Source: Venturia oleaginea
Lineage: Eukaryota > Ascomycota > Dothideomycetes > Venturiales > Venturiaceae
Reading direction: 5' to 3'
DNA: 64,000 bases
Assembly: GCA_013176395.1 (NCBI GenBank)
Contig: JABMLP010000011.1
Coordinates: 930,001-994,000 of the forward strand
Shown piece after piece: positions 25,002 through 36,497 of this stretch; the stretch's first letter is position 1; each line of letters opens with the position of its first letter. The notes below the pieces were generated by a model. The model was not told the DNA's origin and searched no databases. It was given only the letters and a program-made list of their open reading frames with translations. A program made the position numbers and the translations under genes.

Positions 25002-26145
25002 TCAGGATGTTAGTGGTGCAAAGAATGAAACAATCGAGTGAAGACAAACTCCAGGGTCTGTTTCGAAAAGCACCCTATCCATAACTTTTTCGAATATCTG
25101 TTTCACCTGAAATTGATGGTCTCGGGCAAGGTCAAAGAATGCTAGATCTTTTTCGAGCAGCCATGGGCGATATGGCGTGAAGAAGACCAGCGCGCACGCA
25201 TTTCCATCTTGCTGGAGAGTTTGTTGAACGCTCTTGATCAATTTGGCATGTTCCGAGTGGTTGAACAGCAGATCTGCCAGGATTACTGTTTGAAACTTCG
25301 ATGGCCTGCTCACTTCAGGAAGCAAGGTCAAAAGATCTTCGACAGGGGCTCCCCAGAGATGACCCTGAACGATGATTAGGCATATCACACACGATTTCAA
25401 GCATAGTAAAACGTACGGCCGCAATAACCTTCGACTTGTCCACTATTTCACTGCAAGTCTTGATGTTTTGGGAGATATTTTCGATAAGATCAGGATCCGG
25501 ATAGTCAGTCACCACAACGGTTGACGCTCCTTTGATGGCACTGACAAGTCCTGGTAAGCCAGCTCCAGCTCCCAGCTCCAACACGTTTCGACCACGGAGC
25601 AGAGCAGCTGCATTTTCCTCGAGATAGTCGGAGATGGTTCGTCCTGCGTTCCATAGGAGATGTCCCTAAGCGAGCGACAATTAGTTCCCAGTCCATCGTT
25701 CGCTGTAATTGTTTTCAAGGGCGTTCGTCGGCCGGCAACGCAGAACCAGAGACCTTAAGAGAACCTTCAGGTTCCATCAACGGCTGCCTGCGTTTGAAGC
25801 TGTCGCGCGGCGGTGGCAAAATAATTTGACGATTATTTTACTGATGGTAGAAGCACTACCCAGCTCGTTGCAAAGCTGAGATGGTCAACAAGACGATGGA
25901 GACTGTCAAGCTCATCGACGACCAGAGAGTGGTCCAACGTCCGGTCTGCCAACCAAGGAGGAGTGACAGGAAACGGGTAGTAAACGTTGACGTACCCATA
26001 GTGGATTGTGGCCAACAAGTCGCAACTTCAGGTTCTTTCCGGACAGCAGAGTGTGAGTCGCGACGGTTGGCTCGGGTGCTGGCTTGAAGAAATTTTCAGG
26101 CTCCTGAAATAGCTGCGCATCGATTTCATCGTCGGAGTCGGCCAT
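25002..26145 (-). CDS. EFM7: EFM7/NNT1-type protein N-methyltransferase
   Basis: Predicted 253-aa seven-beta-strand SAM-dependent methyltransferase in three exons: 26145-25996, 25665-25417 and 25364-25002. The introns are 25995-25666 (330 bases, GTACGT...TTAG) and 25416-25365 (GTACGT...TCAG). Splicing in phase joins GHNPLW to GHLLWNAGRT, matching the conserved PLWGHLLWNAG of this family. SAM motif I is VLELGAGAGLPG, followed by the acidic loop VVTDYPDP and later ILADLLFNHSEH. The length is close to yeast Efm7 (about 260 aa), which trimethylates the N-terminal Gly and dimethylates Lys3 of translation elongation factor EF1A. The older name Nnt1 came from a proposed nicotinamide methyltransferase role. 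The first intron is unusually long for this window, and I see no extra exon in it. Confidence 0.88.
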
Positions 26146-27847
26146 GATAGAATAGTTGGGCGTTCAGTAGGAAGAATTAGGTATGGACGGTTGAGCGTTG
26201 GCTATGCTATGGCTATGGCTATGCAAGACTGGGAACAGAGAGTGGAATTGGAGTTGACTTCCCGAGACTGACAGATCACGTTGTGAAAGTTATGATTAAC
26301 ACCAGTGGTTGGCGGCGGTTATTTGACTCTTCAAAAGTCACAACGATACTGTATGTTTGCACTCGGAGTGTGTACTGATATTCTATTGATTGAATGCCCA
26401 CTCACCCCACGCCGTTGAAAACATATGCTGTGGTAAAGACGGTACTAGGCCCGAACGTCCCTGGACTTGCAACTCGGCGGTTCCTGAATCCTGGGAGTGT
26501 CCGAGGAGGTCACGGTCACATTCAGCAATGGTTTGCAACGCTCGATATTGCAGCCGAACGAAGGTCCACGGGTGGAGGGGACTTTGGGGATATAAGAAGA
26601 AGGCAAGCACCATTATTACTATAGTTATTAATATTCCTCCACGCTGCATCTTCTGCATCTTTATCCACCACTCTTGCCGCGATCGTCCACGCACGAAACA
26701 CACAGTCCACGTCCACACAATAAGTCCACAGTCCACGTCCACACAGTAAGTCCCCAGTCCACACAGTAAGTCCCCAGTCCACAGTCCCAGTCCCAGTCCC
26801 AGTCCCAGTCCCAGTCCCAGTCCCAGTCCCAGTCCCAGTCCCCAGTCCCAGTCCCAGTCCCAGTCCCAGTCCCAGTCCCAGTCCCAGTCCCAGTCCCAGT
26901 CCCAGTCCCAGTCCCAGTCCCAGTCCCAGTCCCAGTCCCAGTTCCAGTCCCAGTCCACAGTCCACACACCTCCAGCTGGCAGAGATTCCTGCCCTGCCCT
27001 GCCCCGCCCCGCCCACGCCCGCCCTACTCTATCCAACCTAGGCGCGCAAGGTCCCCCCTAAGCGTGAATCAGCTCCAGAGCTCCAGCAGCAGCTCCAGCT
27101 CTCGGCGGAGACGCTCCTCAATCCTCCTGCGCCTTTACATAGGCGATACAAGCGACGCCGCTGACTAATAAACTTGCTCACTTTCCCAGGACCCGACGTA
27201 CAGCCTGCATAAGCCCTTTGACTCGCATACGCCGTCTTCCACTTCGAACTGGCTGAAGGAAAATCCAGTCGACTGTTATCGTCGAGGCCAACTCCGCGAG
27301 CCTTCAAGACAGTCGACGTTCGGCTGCCACACATCGGTCGGTCGACGAGGAACGCGTCTTCTCACCACTCGCTCAGCATCGAATTCTGCGTTGGTACGTC
27401 TTTTTTGCTCTGCACAGTCGAGCCACTGGTGAGTGCCGCGTCTCTATATCTCCTTCACATCTGTGCCCTGCCTGCCGTAATTAACCTGCCCAATTCGCTC
27501 TTTCTTGCTCAACTCGCAAGCACTCTTCTGAAGCACTTTTCCTATCTCAGCACTCTTGATACACGTCAATTCTGCCCTGTGCCACTGGAGAGGCTGCCAT
27601 TACCCCAGGCTTACCCACCTCCCCAGTACTGAAGGTTGGTTCAGGCCGTGTCGCCTACCTGTCACCCTTTGTACCTTTCTTTTGCGCTTCACGAGTTGCA
27701 ATTGTTCCTCCTTCAAACGGCATCCACGTGCCCTCCACGCACTGATCCGCAGTTGCAGGGATTTCAAGGCTTACAGAATGATAGGATCAGCAGATACAAT
27801 CGCAACCCGTTCTGCGCTTTTCTCTCCGGTGAAGACCAGCTGCAAGT
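26146..27847. other. Divergent promoter region of EFM7 and the copper regulator
   Basis: The leftward methyltransferase and rightward copper-fist gene share this 1.7-kb interval, which includes the hexanucleotide array. The part from about 27400 to 27720 is rich in CTT/TTC tracts and probably forms the long leader of the copper regulator. No other gene is supported. Confidence 0.45.
26702..26957. repeat. (CCCAGT)n hexanucleotide array with degenerate flank
   Basis: About 29 copies of the hexamer CAGTCC run from 26782 to 26957, with one extra C near 26839 and one substitution near 26942. Upstream, 26702-26781 holds three imperfect longer units built from AGTCCACGTCCACACA. On the minus strand the array reads as GGG runs spaced by three bases. 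Because the hexamer lacks stop codons in any frame, long artificial frames of alternating DW, GL or TG arise on the minus strand. They are not genes. Confidence 0.95.
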
Positions 27848-29815
27848 ATGCCAGAGATTTGCGTCCATGGCGAAACGAAGAAGGTAGCTTGGTAAGCCAT
27901 ACCCGCGCTCCTACTTTCGTGCATGTTTCTACACATGCCGAGAGTCCAGTGTGACACATGTCTGACCACGCACCGCAGCGGACCATGCATCAGAGGTCAT
28001 CGATCTTCCAAATGCCATCACACTGACCGCGTCCTTGTCGAGGTCCGAAAACCTGGACGGCCTCTAAGTGCTTGTCCACATCCTACGGGTGCTTGCGGTT
28101 GTGAGAGGGCCGTTGTCTACGCCATACCCAGAGGTGCGTAGTACTGTTCCTACGAGAACAGCTCAGTCGCAGCTAATACAGCGACAGATTTTCAGACGCC
28201 TTACTTAATCCCGGCTGGAACATTACTACCCATAAAGCCTGTGGCAGCACTAAATGCAAAGATACAGAAGCAGCCCAAAGCGAAAGTAGGAAAGGGATCC
28301 ACTATCACACCAGCGAAAGTCCAATTGAGTCTGGATAAACTGGACAGCGCAGCTCTGGTCAAACCTGTGCCTGTTCTGACACAGAATGCATCGGGCTCAT
28401 CAAGCAATGCACCCTCTTTAGGATCCAGCAGCAATTCGACGCCACAGCTCAGCGCTATCGATGGGGGTCCACTTCAACGAAATGATTCGTCCAGGCCGTC
28501 CTTTGATATCAAGGACGAAGAACAACTTGGGTTGTCTGGAGACATCATGGGCGGCGGAGGGCAATCGTCGTGGGTTGGAAATGAGAACATCTCCGGTCGC
28601 AGTGGGTCTAAGCCAACATCATCAGAACCGGCAAAAGCGCAGCCGCGCTCAGGCTGTTGCGGTCCGAAAGCACCCCAAGAAAACGACAAAGCTGGACAGG
28701 CACAGCAAGACGCGTTACAGAACATGCTCGATCATGTAAATTCGACGGCTCCCAACGGGGGCCCACTGGACTATGGCGCCGATATGGATGGCTCAAATTC
28801 CCAACTACACAGTCCATTCCACACCGCTCTCAATGTCCCCCCTTTCAGCGAATACGAAAACCGCTTCGGTTGCAGCACAAACGGTCAAATATCACGCCAC
28901 CTCGACAGGGGCGGAGAGCAGCACGATTGCAGTTGCGGTGACGGTTGTATCTGCTTTGCATGCTTACAACATCCTGCAAACAACACGATGATAGAATACG
29001 CCCAATTCCATAACCAGTATGGCTCATACGATCCGAACACCCACCGTAACGGATTGCACTTGCAGCCTCAATTTCCACAACCTTCACACCCGGGCAACCC
29101 ATATATGAACAATATGACCATGATCCCTGGCCCCGTTCCGAACCTGCAACAATATCAATTTTCTTCCCCAGTTCACAGCTGGGATGGTGCTTCACAACAA
29201 TACGCCATGTCCCAAGGAACTCTACAGCAGATGATGTCCACTCCTGCCAGTACAGTACACCCCTACTGCTACCAGTCTCACCTGAGGCCCCTGACACTGG
29301 CACTGAACAACAACACCACTCAGGCGTCTCAGCGCCCAGCGTATCAACGTCGATCGGGTGCGCAAGCGCAAACGTCTGACACTGATCCAACGCTAATGGC
29401 TTCGTCGATCCTGGATACGGAACAGGTCATTAGCCAAGACTCACCCAGTACTGATCAGGAAGACAACGTGTCTGTTCTATCCACATCGGGTTTTCAAATC
29501 CAACACTTTCGAGTCCCGGGATGCAGCGACGTCACAGGCACCTGTCGTTGTGGAGATGGATGCATTTGTTCCAACTGTGTTGATCACGGTGGGCATCCAG
29601 GTGATCAAGATATCGTGAAGGGAATCAATGCTGACGCGATCAGTACCGATGTTCATGCGATGAACACGATCAGTAATCCATCCGACTTGGGTGATGATTT
29701 CACCCTTGATGAGTATCTTACAAACTTCCAGCACCAGCACCCCATGACCCCAGCCAGCGTACCCGACGACTTCCATGGACACCTTCAGTTTCCCATCACA
29801 ACCGCTGAATGGTAA
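27848..29815 (+). CDS. Copper-fist transcription factor of the Mac1/GRISEA/Cuf1 type
   Basis: Predicted 608-aa copper-sensing nuclear regulator. Exons are 27848-27891, 27979-28133 and 28188-29815. Introns 27892-27978 (GTAAGC...CGCAG) and 28134-28187 (GTGCGT...ACAG) join in phase. Splicing assembles the copper-fist domain: KKVACGPCIRGHRSSKCHHT, then the RKPGRPLSACPHP signature of the family and a C-G-C triad. No single exon contains this whole. Two cysteine-rich C-terminal motifs of the form C-x-C-x3-C-x-C-x2-C-x2-H lie at residues 314-328 (CSCGDGCICFACLQH) and 519-533 (CRCGDGCICSNCVDH). Such REP motifs bind Cu(I) and silence Mac1 when copper is ample, so the likely role is activating copper-uptake genes under copper starvation. 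The middle is rich in Ser, Asn, Gln and Pro, as in activation regions. Confidence 0.92.
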
Positions 29816-31933
29816 TGGAAATCGCACGCCGCTTGCTCTTTGAACATCTCTATTTCCGCAAGATCTTTACAGTGCGAACAAGATCCGTGTTTTGAGTCCA
29901 TCTTATCCATAGGAGTCAAAAAAGGTCCATAGGTCTTGCTTTCGCCATGCGGGACAGCGGACTGTTTTAGCTTCTCAGGATCGGGTGGTCGTCTGTCAGA
30001 ATTGCGTGCTGGTTCGCCTATATTCCATTTTCTCTCAGATGGCTTGATATCGTTCAGGTCACTTGCCATGGGTTTATGCATTTTTCTTGGGGAGTTGGGA
30101 GAGCACATTACACGGAATTGCATATGGGATGGCGAATGGTGCATCATCAGTAGACGAAGGTTACGATATGATACCCCCGGAATGTCTGCGAATCAGGCAT
30201 CGCACAGCCTCTCGCAAAGTAGTGACTCTGTGCCTTGCGTGCATTGTATTTTATGACTTGTTTTTACGTTTGCTTTCTTGTGAGTTGCATTGAATGTTGT
30301 GAAGGTTGAAGGCAGGTGTTGATGTATGGCTTGTGGGAGGCAGGGCCATAGGGTAAGGTTGGTTTGGATGGCTTGGTTGGTTGAAGTTGCAGTGTTTTTA
30401 TTGCTTGGAGGTATACATTGTAGGGGTTGATATAGCATCTCTTCGTCCAAAGACAAGTACAGTTATCCGCATTCATACATTATCGCCTTGGTATACACCC
30501 GTTTCTCGTCTTTGTGAAGTACAAGTCTCCTCTTTGCCGGCTCTCGGCGTTGATGTCATAGTGTATGTAGGATCTTGGATCTTGGGTGGCGGGATGGAGG
30601 AGCGATGGATATGTATAGTATGAAAACGGTGAGTGCATGGGTGAGGGGGCAGATGGTGGTGGTGGTTGCGGTGGCAGGTGGGATTGTTTTCAAGTTCTCG
30701 TCTTTCTTCTTACGTTGTGATGGATTGGTGAATACTAGTTCTATGACGATAGGACTGGCTCGCGTGCTTTGATGAGGGCTTTGGTGGATGGTGTGGTTTT
30801 TGTGGAGAAGAGGGTATTGGTATCGCGACGAATGCTTTTGTGTCTTTGGACTGAGATTAAGATTGAGATTGGGATGTTGTATTGTTCTATGATGCTGCTG
30901 CTGTTTGATATGCTACCATTGTTTCTGTCGCATTCTTGTTCTTGCCCCTTTCTCTCCGTATGTCAGAGTATCTATGGTATCTCTCTTTCCATACGCATTC
31001 CTACTTTCCCCTCATTGTCTTATTTCTCATTGCCCCGTGTCTTTGTTTTCCCTTTTCTTGCTCTGTTTATACGCTTCTTTTCATGCTGTCATGTCCGATC
31101 TTTCTCTTTGGCCCATCGCGTCTTGTTTTGTCCATGTTCGCCTTTGCCATTGCTGTGGATGCCCTTCTCTCTCTTTGTTAGGCCTCGCGTCAGATCATTT
31201 CATATCTGGCGGGCCGTCATCTTGTATTCCGCATGTCTCTTCGTCCTCGACGTCTCTTTCCGAACGTTGTTGTGACTTAGGTTCGTCATCGTGCCACATC
31301 ACTACCTGCTTCGATTCCTGTTCCTCTCTTGTTTCTAACATCTCTTTGTGAATTTGATCCCCTAACGTTGTTCAAGGCCTCTTTTACTCTCGCTCGGTTC
31401 GTTCGGCTTCCGTTGATCGTTGCGGTGCTCGTGTTGTTGTTGTCTGCTGGTGTTCGCTTTATCTCATTTGAATGGGATGCAAACATGTTGCAGTTGAGAA
31501 TATATGCCTTCTTTTAAGGAAAGGGCATCCTCATAGACTTGGATGCAGACTTGAAGGATCCTAAGAACACACCTGGATTGGATGATCTGGTCAAAAACGC
31601 TAAGCCGCGGTGAGGCTCATGCGTGGACGATCTCGACATAGCGGTAGTGTTCATCTCATCGTGCTGCAACAACAAATGTCCTAATTTGGTGACCGAAAAC
31701 TTGGTTATAGTATGGTGTGAGGACTGTTGGCTGTGGCCTTTTCTCCTGTCTTGAGAGAATGCGAGATCAACATCTACACAGAGGCAACCCTTTCGAGAGA
31801 ATGGCGATTGACGCGACTGGTAAACATTTACTTCCCTCAGCGCGAGCATTGAACAACGTCTCTACAAATAGAGTAATCACAGGTTATTAGGCTCCTTACT
31901 CACGGCCGCGTCGCTCACAATGTCGCAAAAGGC
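29816..31933. other. Intergenic region with pyrimidine-rich stretch
   Basis: Begins with the probable 3' UTR of the copper regulator. From 30.9 to 31.4 kb the plus strand is strongly enriched in T and C, which opens several meaningless frames. No gene is supported. Confidence 0.4.
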
Positions 31934-33321
31934 ATGTCTATCTCGCAGCCTCTTAAAGTTGTCACCGCCAGTTTCACGTCAGAGGATCGAAAATCAGTCG
32001 CCGATTCTGCCAGCCTTAGATCAGCAGTTTACTTGCAGATTTAATGACATATATCGCTTTTCGAAGACTCGGATATAATGTCACACTCTTTGAGCGGTCT
32101 CTCGCGCCACAACTTCATGACCAAGGCGCTGGAGTTGGTGCTGGCGATGAAGTACACAGATTCATGTCCAGATACGACAGTCAAAACGAGCGATCTCAGT
32201 GAGAAGCAAGCAACGATTGTATCTCAACAAAGCAGGCGATGTTATCGACCGCGATGACAAGATTTAACACATGAAGAGCTGTGTAAGAATGTAGATCATG
32301 TATCAGACATGTGATGTGGATTGTTAAGACACCGGATTGCTGCATTCCTGCTGCAAACAGTCATTCTTTGTTATTTGCACTGTAGAATGGCCTACATAAC
32401 CTGATTGAACTGCCCTTACGGCGAGAACATGCAACTCTATGTCCATTCAACTCAACAACTGTGTATTTCGCTCGATCTCATAAGCTGGAACTTGTTGTAC
32501 TTTTTAGCTTGGGCAAATTTTGATAATGTCTCGGGTGAGTATCTACAGGGCTACGGGATACCCAAAAATGACGGGGATGGACGGGAAATCATAGTGATCA
32601 GAGAAGACAGAGGATGTGTCAAGGTCACGTTCGAGCATGTCCTGAACCAGGACTCCCAGGAGAGTGAAGACTTGATTCCCGAGTGGGTTATTGATTCTAA
32701 TGGTGCATCTTTCACCGGACGTTGGTTACTTTCGCCTTCCTCTCCAGAGCGCTCATATTCTAGCTATATCGCCTCCGCCGTACCATACTTGAAATAGAGG
32801 TGTCCCAATCCGCAGCGGAAGTGTTTGTCGAAAATTACTCTTTCTACGACAGCGAAGGCCAACAGACCCTGGCCTACACTATTCCTGGCAAAGCAGGAAC
32901 GTTAGAAGTGGGCAGGAGGCCTGTCAATTGGAACTGGGACGTCAATGTTGTTGAGAAGTTCGAGGAATAACAAGGACATCATGACTGACCAGAACGGGAA
33001 CACTCTCCGTTGTTACACTCTTTCCACTGGTGGACATAAGCGTGATGAAGTTTTGGTAGACACGAAGAAGCGTGCCAGTTTAGACCTGCTATAGTACGCG
33101 GAGCTTGCCGAGAAAACGACCACACCGTTTGTTCAAACCCTCATCGATTTGGAGCCGCCCAGTGATGGGAAGGCTTGGTGTTTGGCTGGGAAAACGGTTG
33201 TTGTGTGTGTGATGCGTACAGTGGTTTTCGACCACAAACAGCTGACCCAACAAGTCAAGCTGCGTTGCATGTCCTTCTTTTGGGAGAGTTACTCGTGGTA
33301 AACATGGATAGAGAAGAGTAA
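31934..33321 (+). pseudogene. Decayed FAD-dependent monooxygenase (dihydroxypyridine hydroxylase-like)
   Basis: Successive pieces in different frames follow the order of a flavoprotein hydroxylase of the 2,6-dihydroxypyridine 3-monooxygenase-like group. A start with LKVVTA at 31934 precedes FRRLGYNVTLFERSLAP and DQGAGVGAGDE near 32.06-32.15 kb, the end of the Rossmann fold. Then come FDNVSGEYL near 32.52 kb, WLLSPSSPER near 32.72 kb, VFVENYSFYD and TLAYTIPGKAGTLE near 32.82-32.92 kb, PFVQTLIDLEPPSDGKAW near 33.13 kb, and after a frameshift DAYSGFRPQTADPTSQAAL near 33.21-33.27 kb. In-frame stops (for example after NERSQ and SLDLL) and at least two frameshifts make it non-functional. An intron may explain the first break, but not all of them. 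Confidence 0.75.
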
Positions 33322-34634
33322 GAGAGCCACGTCTATGATTATAGGAGAAGAGTTCAGTGGAAGGGGGTGAGCTTGGTGAAAGAAATCAGTTTTGGAGACA
33401 CCCGTTAGACTCCTGTCAATTGTGACTGTTGTAATCATGTAGTGCCCGAGGTTAACTCGGCATATCAGAGTCAATTATCACGTCTCGTAACAGGATTATC
33501 CTTCAGTCTATTTTTAGATTGAAGCTCATTGTTGCGTCTCACAATTTTCCTCAAATATGGAAGTGAATGGAAACATTCAGATCAAAGCCGGAGATGGTCT
33601 CAGCACCTTGCAAAGAAGATAAATCAACCACATCGCGAAGGGGAAGATTAAGGACAAACATTAACGTCACCTGACCAACGCAGCCCCTCAAATTTCTCGT
33701 CAACTTCTTCACTTCGACTTATTTGTCTTAAGAGCACCCCTTCAGCCAACGTTTTACCTTTCCCCTTTCTCCTCATCTTCTCAAACGAGTCGTGTCCCAA
33801 AACTTTTGTCTTTTGAAAGTTTTTTCCGTTGTTGCGTTTTCCGAAGCGCCGACGGGTAAACTTTGTTTCCGTCTCACTGTCCATTTTGACACAACTTCTC
33901 TGACTGCGGATGTCGAGGTTGAGGTGGGCTCGTCTTTGGGTACTCAGAGAATGGCTGTATGATGACTGTGTTTACGAGGACGATAGAGACTGCTGCTCGC
34001 CGCCGACCACAGGGACGCCTCTATCCTGGGGGAAACGCAGGTTCTGCTGTAGCTAAGAATTAGCAGGCTCGCCAAGCAACAAATACTTTCTCTACATTGA
34101 CCGTGACCGTGTTGCAGGGATAAATTATTCGGCTTTGCCCAGAATTTATGGTACGAGAGCAATATATACAATCATTGATATAGTATCTCTCCACTCATTA
34201 ATCCATATTTCTGGGGCTATCTACTAGTATATCGCTTAGCTTTGGGTGTATTCTGAAAAGGCGAACGATATTCAGTACGCATACTCAAACTTCCAAGTCC
34301 ACACGATCCGTTCAAATGAGGTGATCGAGGACAAGTTCCAAGTCGACTTAACTTGGTTTTTTGGGGATGCAAGCTGACAGCTGAGTATGGGGTTCTATCC
34401 GTCGATTTTCAAACCCCCACCAGCTTCCTCACAGCTTCCTGTTCTGTAATCTGAAGTCTTGGAATTTGATTGAAATCTTATCGAAATCTTCGGAAACCCC
34501 ACGGATGGCGAGAATGTGTATTCATAGCATCAGAAGTTGAAGATACGGTCTCTATATATACCCTAGACGATCTCAATGACTCTTTATTGTCTAAAACATC
34601 TCCTTCTGGCCAACTCCAAATATCAACTCTAAAA
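33322..34634. other. Intergenic region
   Basis: No supported gene. A TATA-like CTATATATACC at about 34549-34558 lies some 75 bases upstream of the secreted-protein start at 34635. Confidence 0.4.
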
Positions 34635-34901
34635 ATGCTCTCCCTACTCTACCTCTCAACAATCGTCCTTACCGCCGTACAGCAAGTTTCTGGGTCTACT
34701 CTTATAAGCCCTCTTCATAACGTTGGACCTCCTATTCCAGAAGCCATAGAAGTGAACAAGGCTCCAAGTGTCGCCGTGCAGGTATGCGGGGCTTGTTATG
34801 CTCCTGGAAAGAAAACAATCGTACGTTATACTAAATATATCCAGGCTATATAATCGTCTTCTTCCTAGGATCGCGTCCGATTGGATAGTTATAGGGCCTG
34901 A
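34635..34901 (+). CDS. Small secreted protein candidate (72 aa)
   Basis: The methionine at 34635 starts MLSLLYLSTIVLTAVQQVSG, a convincing secretion signal: a hydrophobic core followed by a small residue. The mature part includes STLISPLHNVGPPIPE and QVCGACYAPGKKTI. A 48-base intron at 34821-34868 (GTACGT...CTAG) would join KKTI to DRVRLDSYRA and a TGA at 34899. Without splicing the frame ends after a different tail of similar length. Only the CGAC pair gives cysteines. A TATA-like box sits about 75 bases upstream. I do not recognise the family. A 57-base tandem duplication begins just 16 bases past the stop. Real expression is uncertain. Confidence 0.4.
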
Positions 34902-34916
34902 TAGTACTATACTAGT

Positions 34917-35030
34917 ACAGAAACGTCTATGCTAATAAAATACTGTAGACATGGGTTTGTAAAGCTGATCATCACAGAAACGTCTATGCTAATAAAATAC
35001 TGTAGACATGGGTTTGTAAAGCTGATCATC
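34917..35030. repeat. 57-bp perfect tandem duplication
   Basis: Segment 34917-34973 is repeated exactly at 34974-35030. It starts ACAGAAACGTCTATGC and ends GCTGATCATC. Identity between copies suggests a recent event. It lies directly downstream of the small secreted protein candidate. Confidence 0.93.
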
Positions 35031-35149
35031 GCGAGCGACAATGCGATACCGATTGCAGCGACAATGAAGTTTCTAGGGGTTCTTTCAGGTGCTGTGTATG
35101 TTCCACCGCTGAGTTTAGGGGCTATGCTAACGTGTGTGTAGTACGTTGA

Positions 35150-35821
35150 TTGTCCACAATTGTAATCCGAGACGATTTTGGCAAAGACTTTGGTAGATGG
35201 TTGGATGATGGGTTTGTTTACGGTCTTTTGCATTGGAAGGCGAAGGTCGCTAGCAAAAATAACATCTGGAAGCAAAACTCAAAATGGAGATTGCTGGTTT
35301 TCTTTTTGATACTTGTGTCTCCCTTGACTTCGAATCCTCTTGATCCTCGTTCATCTAGGTGTGCAGCTCGGGTTGTGGGGGCGGGGGCTGTCGTGGCGGC
35401 TACAACATTAGTCAGCGTGTGGTATGGCGCGAATGGAACAGGTGGATAGAACGGCACTCCCTACAACAACATCCTCTACAACAACATCCTCTACAACAAC
35501 GCCAACCAAGCCAAACTAGCTGCCTAGTTGTTCACCATTCTATCGCATTTCCTGCATCGCAATCAGATTGTTCAATCAGCTGGCAAGCTCGCTGAAACCA
35601 TTCACAACTAGCTCGCTCTCGCAACAGTTGCTAAGACCTTCGACTATACGGCTCTGCAGAACATCTCCCGGTCGGTCAACCGTCTTTTGCATGGTTTCTG
35701 CAGAGCCGCATTGTGATGCATCGTCCCTCCGCCGCATATTTGGCTGGCTTCATGTCGTTTTGCAAACCTCATTGGCGTGTTCAAGAACAAAGCTCGTCAT
35801 AGCAGCCAGGATCTGATTTGA
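35150..35821 (+). pseudogene. Unknown frame interrupted by four C-to-T-type stops
   Basis: One frame stays coding-like from 35150 to the TGA at 35819 except for four stops: TAG at 35447, TAG near 35525, TAG near 35609 and TGA near 35714. Between them it reads WRLLVFFLILVSPLTSNP (a hydrophobic stretch), then GAVVAATTLVSVWYGANGT, a Tyr-Asn-rich repeat YNNILYNNILYNNANQAKLA, NQIVQSAGKLAETIHN, and ATVAKTFDYTALQNISRSVN. Each stop is one C-to-T change away from CAG (Gln) or CGA (Arg). I do not recognise the protein. It may be a secreted or membrane-anchored protein inactivated by mutation. The repeat comes from a 15-bp unit present about three times at 35460-35500. Confidence 0.4.
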
Positions 35822-36497
35822 ACATGCAGTTTGTTATTCCTTTCCATGATAGCTAAGATGCCTATAGGTGGACATCTAATGTTTGGAATCCGATAATCCC
35901 CAGCACTGATCGTGGCGGGCGAAACCGGTAATTTTACCGTCTGTCTGCTTTCCAGATCATGCGCCAGGGACTAGGCCTGTTCAGGTCTTACTATCAGCTT
36001 TTTTGTTTGTATTTTGGGCCAATTCTGGTCGTTTGTTTTAGTCTACTAAACAGCATTGCGGTCCTCGGACCGCAGAGGAGGCCTAGCACGGCGGCTCGAA
36101 GCTCTGGCCAGGGCAATTGTGGTTCAGAAACGTCCTCGAATCTGTAACAAGTCAGTTTACACCCTGTCTCGCTTCACCAGCCATGATAATGTCGAGTCCT
36201 CGACGGGCAGTAGCACATAGTGGTAAGCATTGTGTTCCGGGAACAACTGCACTTACGGCCGACTTGGCCGAAGTAAGCTTTGGAGGCCTGTCTTGTGTCT
36301 CCCTCTCTCTGTAGGTCGCATAAATAGTCTTGATCTTCTCCTCTTGGTGCTAATCATCATCAGCTTCTTTCAGCTTCTTCAGTTTCCTTCCAGTTCATCT
36401 TCTAATCTTTACACTGCTGTGCAGTCAGTTTAATACTTTCTCTCACTTCAACAACAGCTCCTTGACGGACTTTTTAACTTCAAACCCTAATATCAAA
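35822..36497. other. Promoter region of the Egh16-like gene
   Basis: No gene supported. A TATA-like CATAAATAG occurs near 36317, about 180 bases upstream of the start codon. It is followed by CTTCTTCAG-type pyrimidine tracts, the usual form of a 5' leader in these fungi. Confidence 0.35.

Noticed and set aside
26383..27036. Long minus-strand frames of alternating DW, GL or TG residues
   Set aside because: They are produced by the stop-free hexanucleotide array, are open in all three frames, and have no supporting coding sequence on either side.
28241..29815. Copper regulator taken as a single 524-codon frame
   Set aside because: That frame begins at a GTG and lacks the copper fist; the two upstream exons restore it in phase.
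29785..30147. 120-codon minus-strand frame with CSHCKD motif after the copper regulator
   Set aside because: Antisense to the 3' end of the gene with no recognisable domain; more likely chance.
30769..31351. Open frames of 168 and 148 codons downstream of the copper regulator
   Set aside because: They lie in a T/C-rich stretch, are rich in Phe, Leu, Ser and Cys by composition, and overlap each other in two frames.
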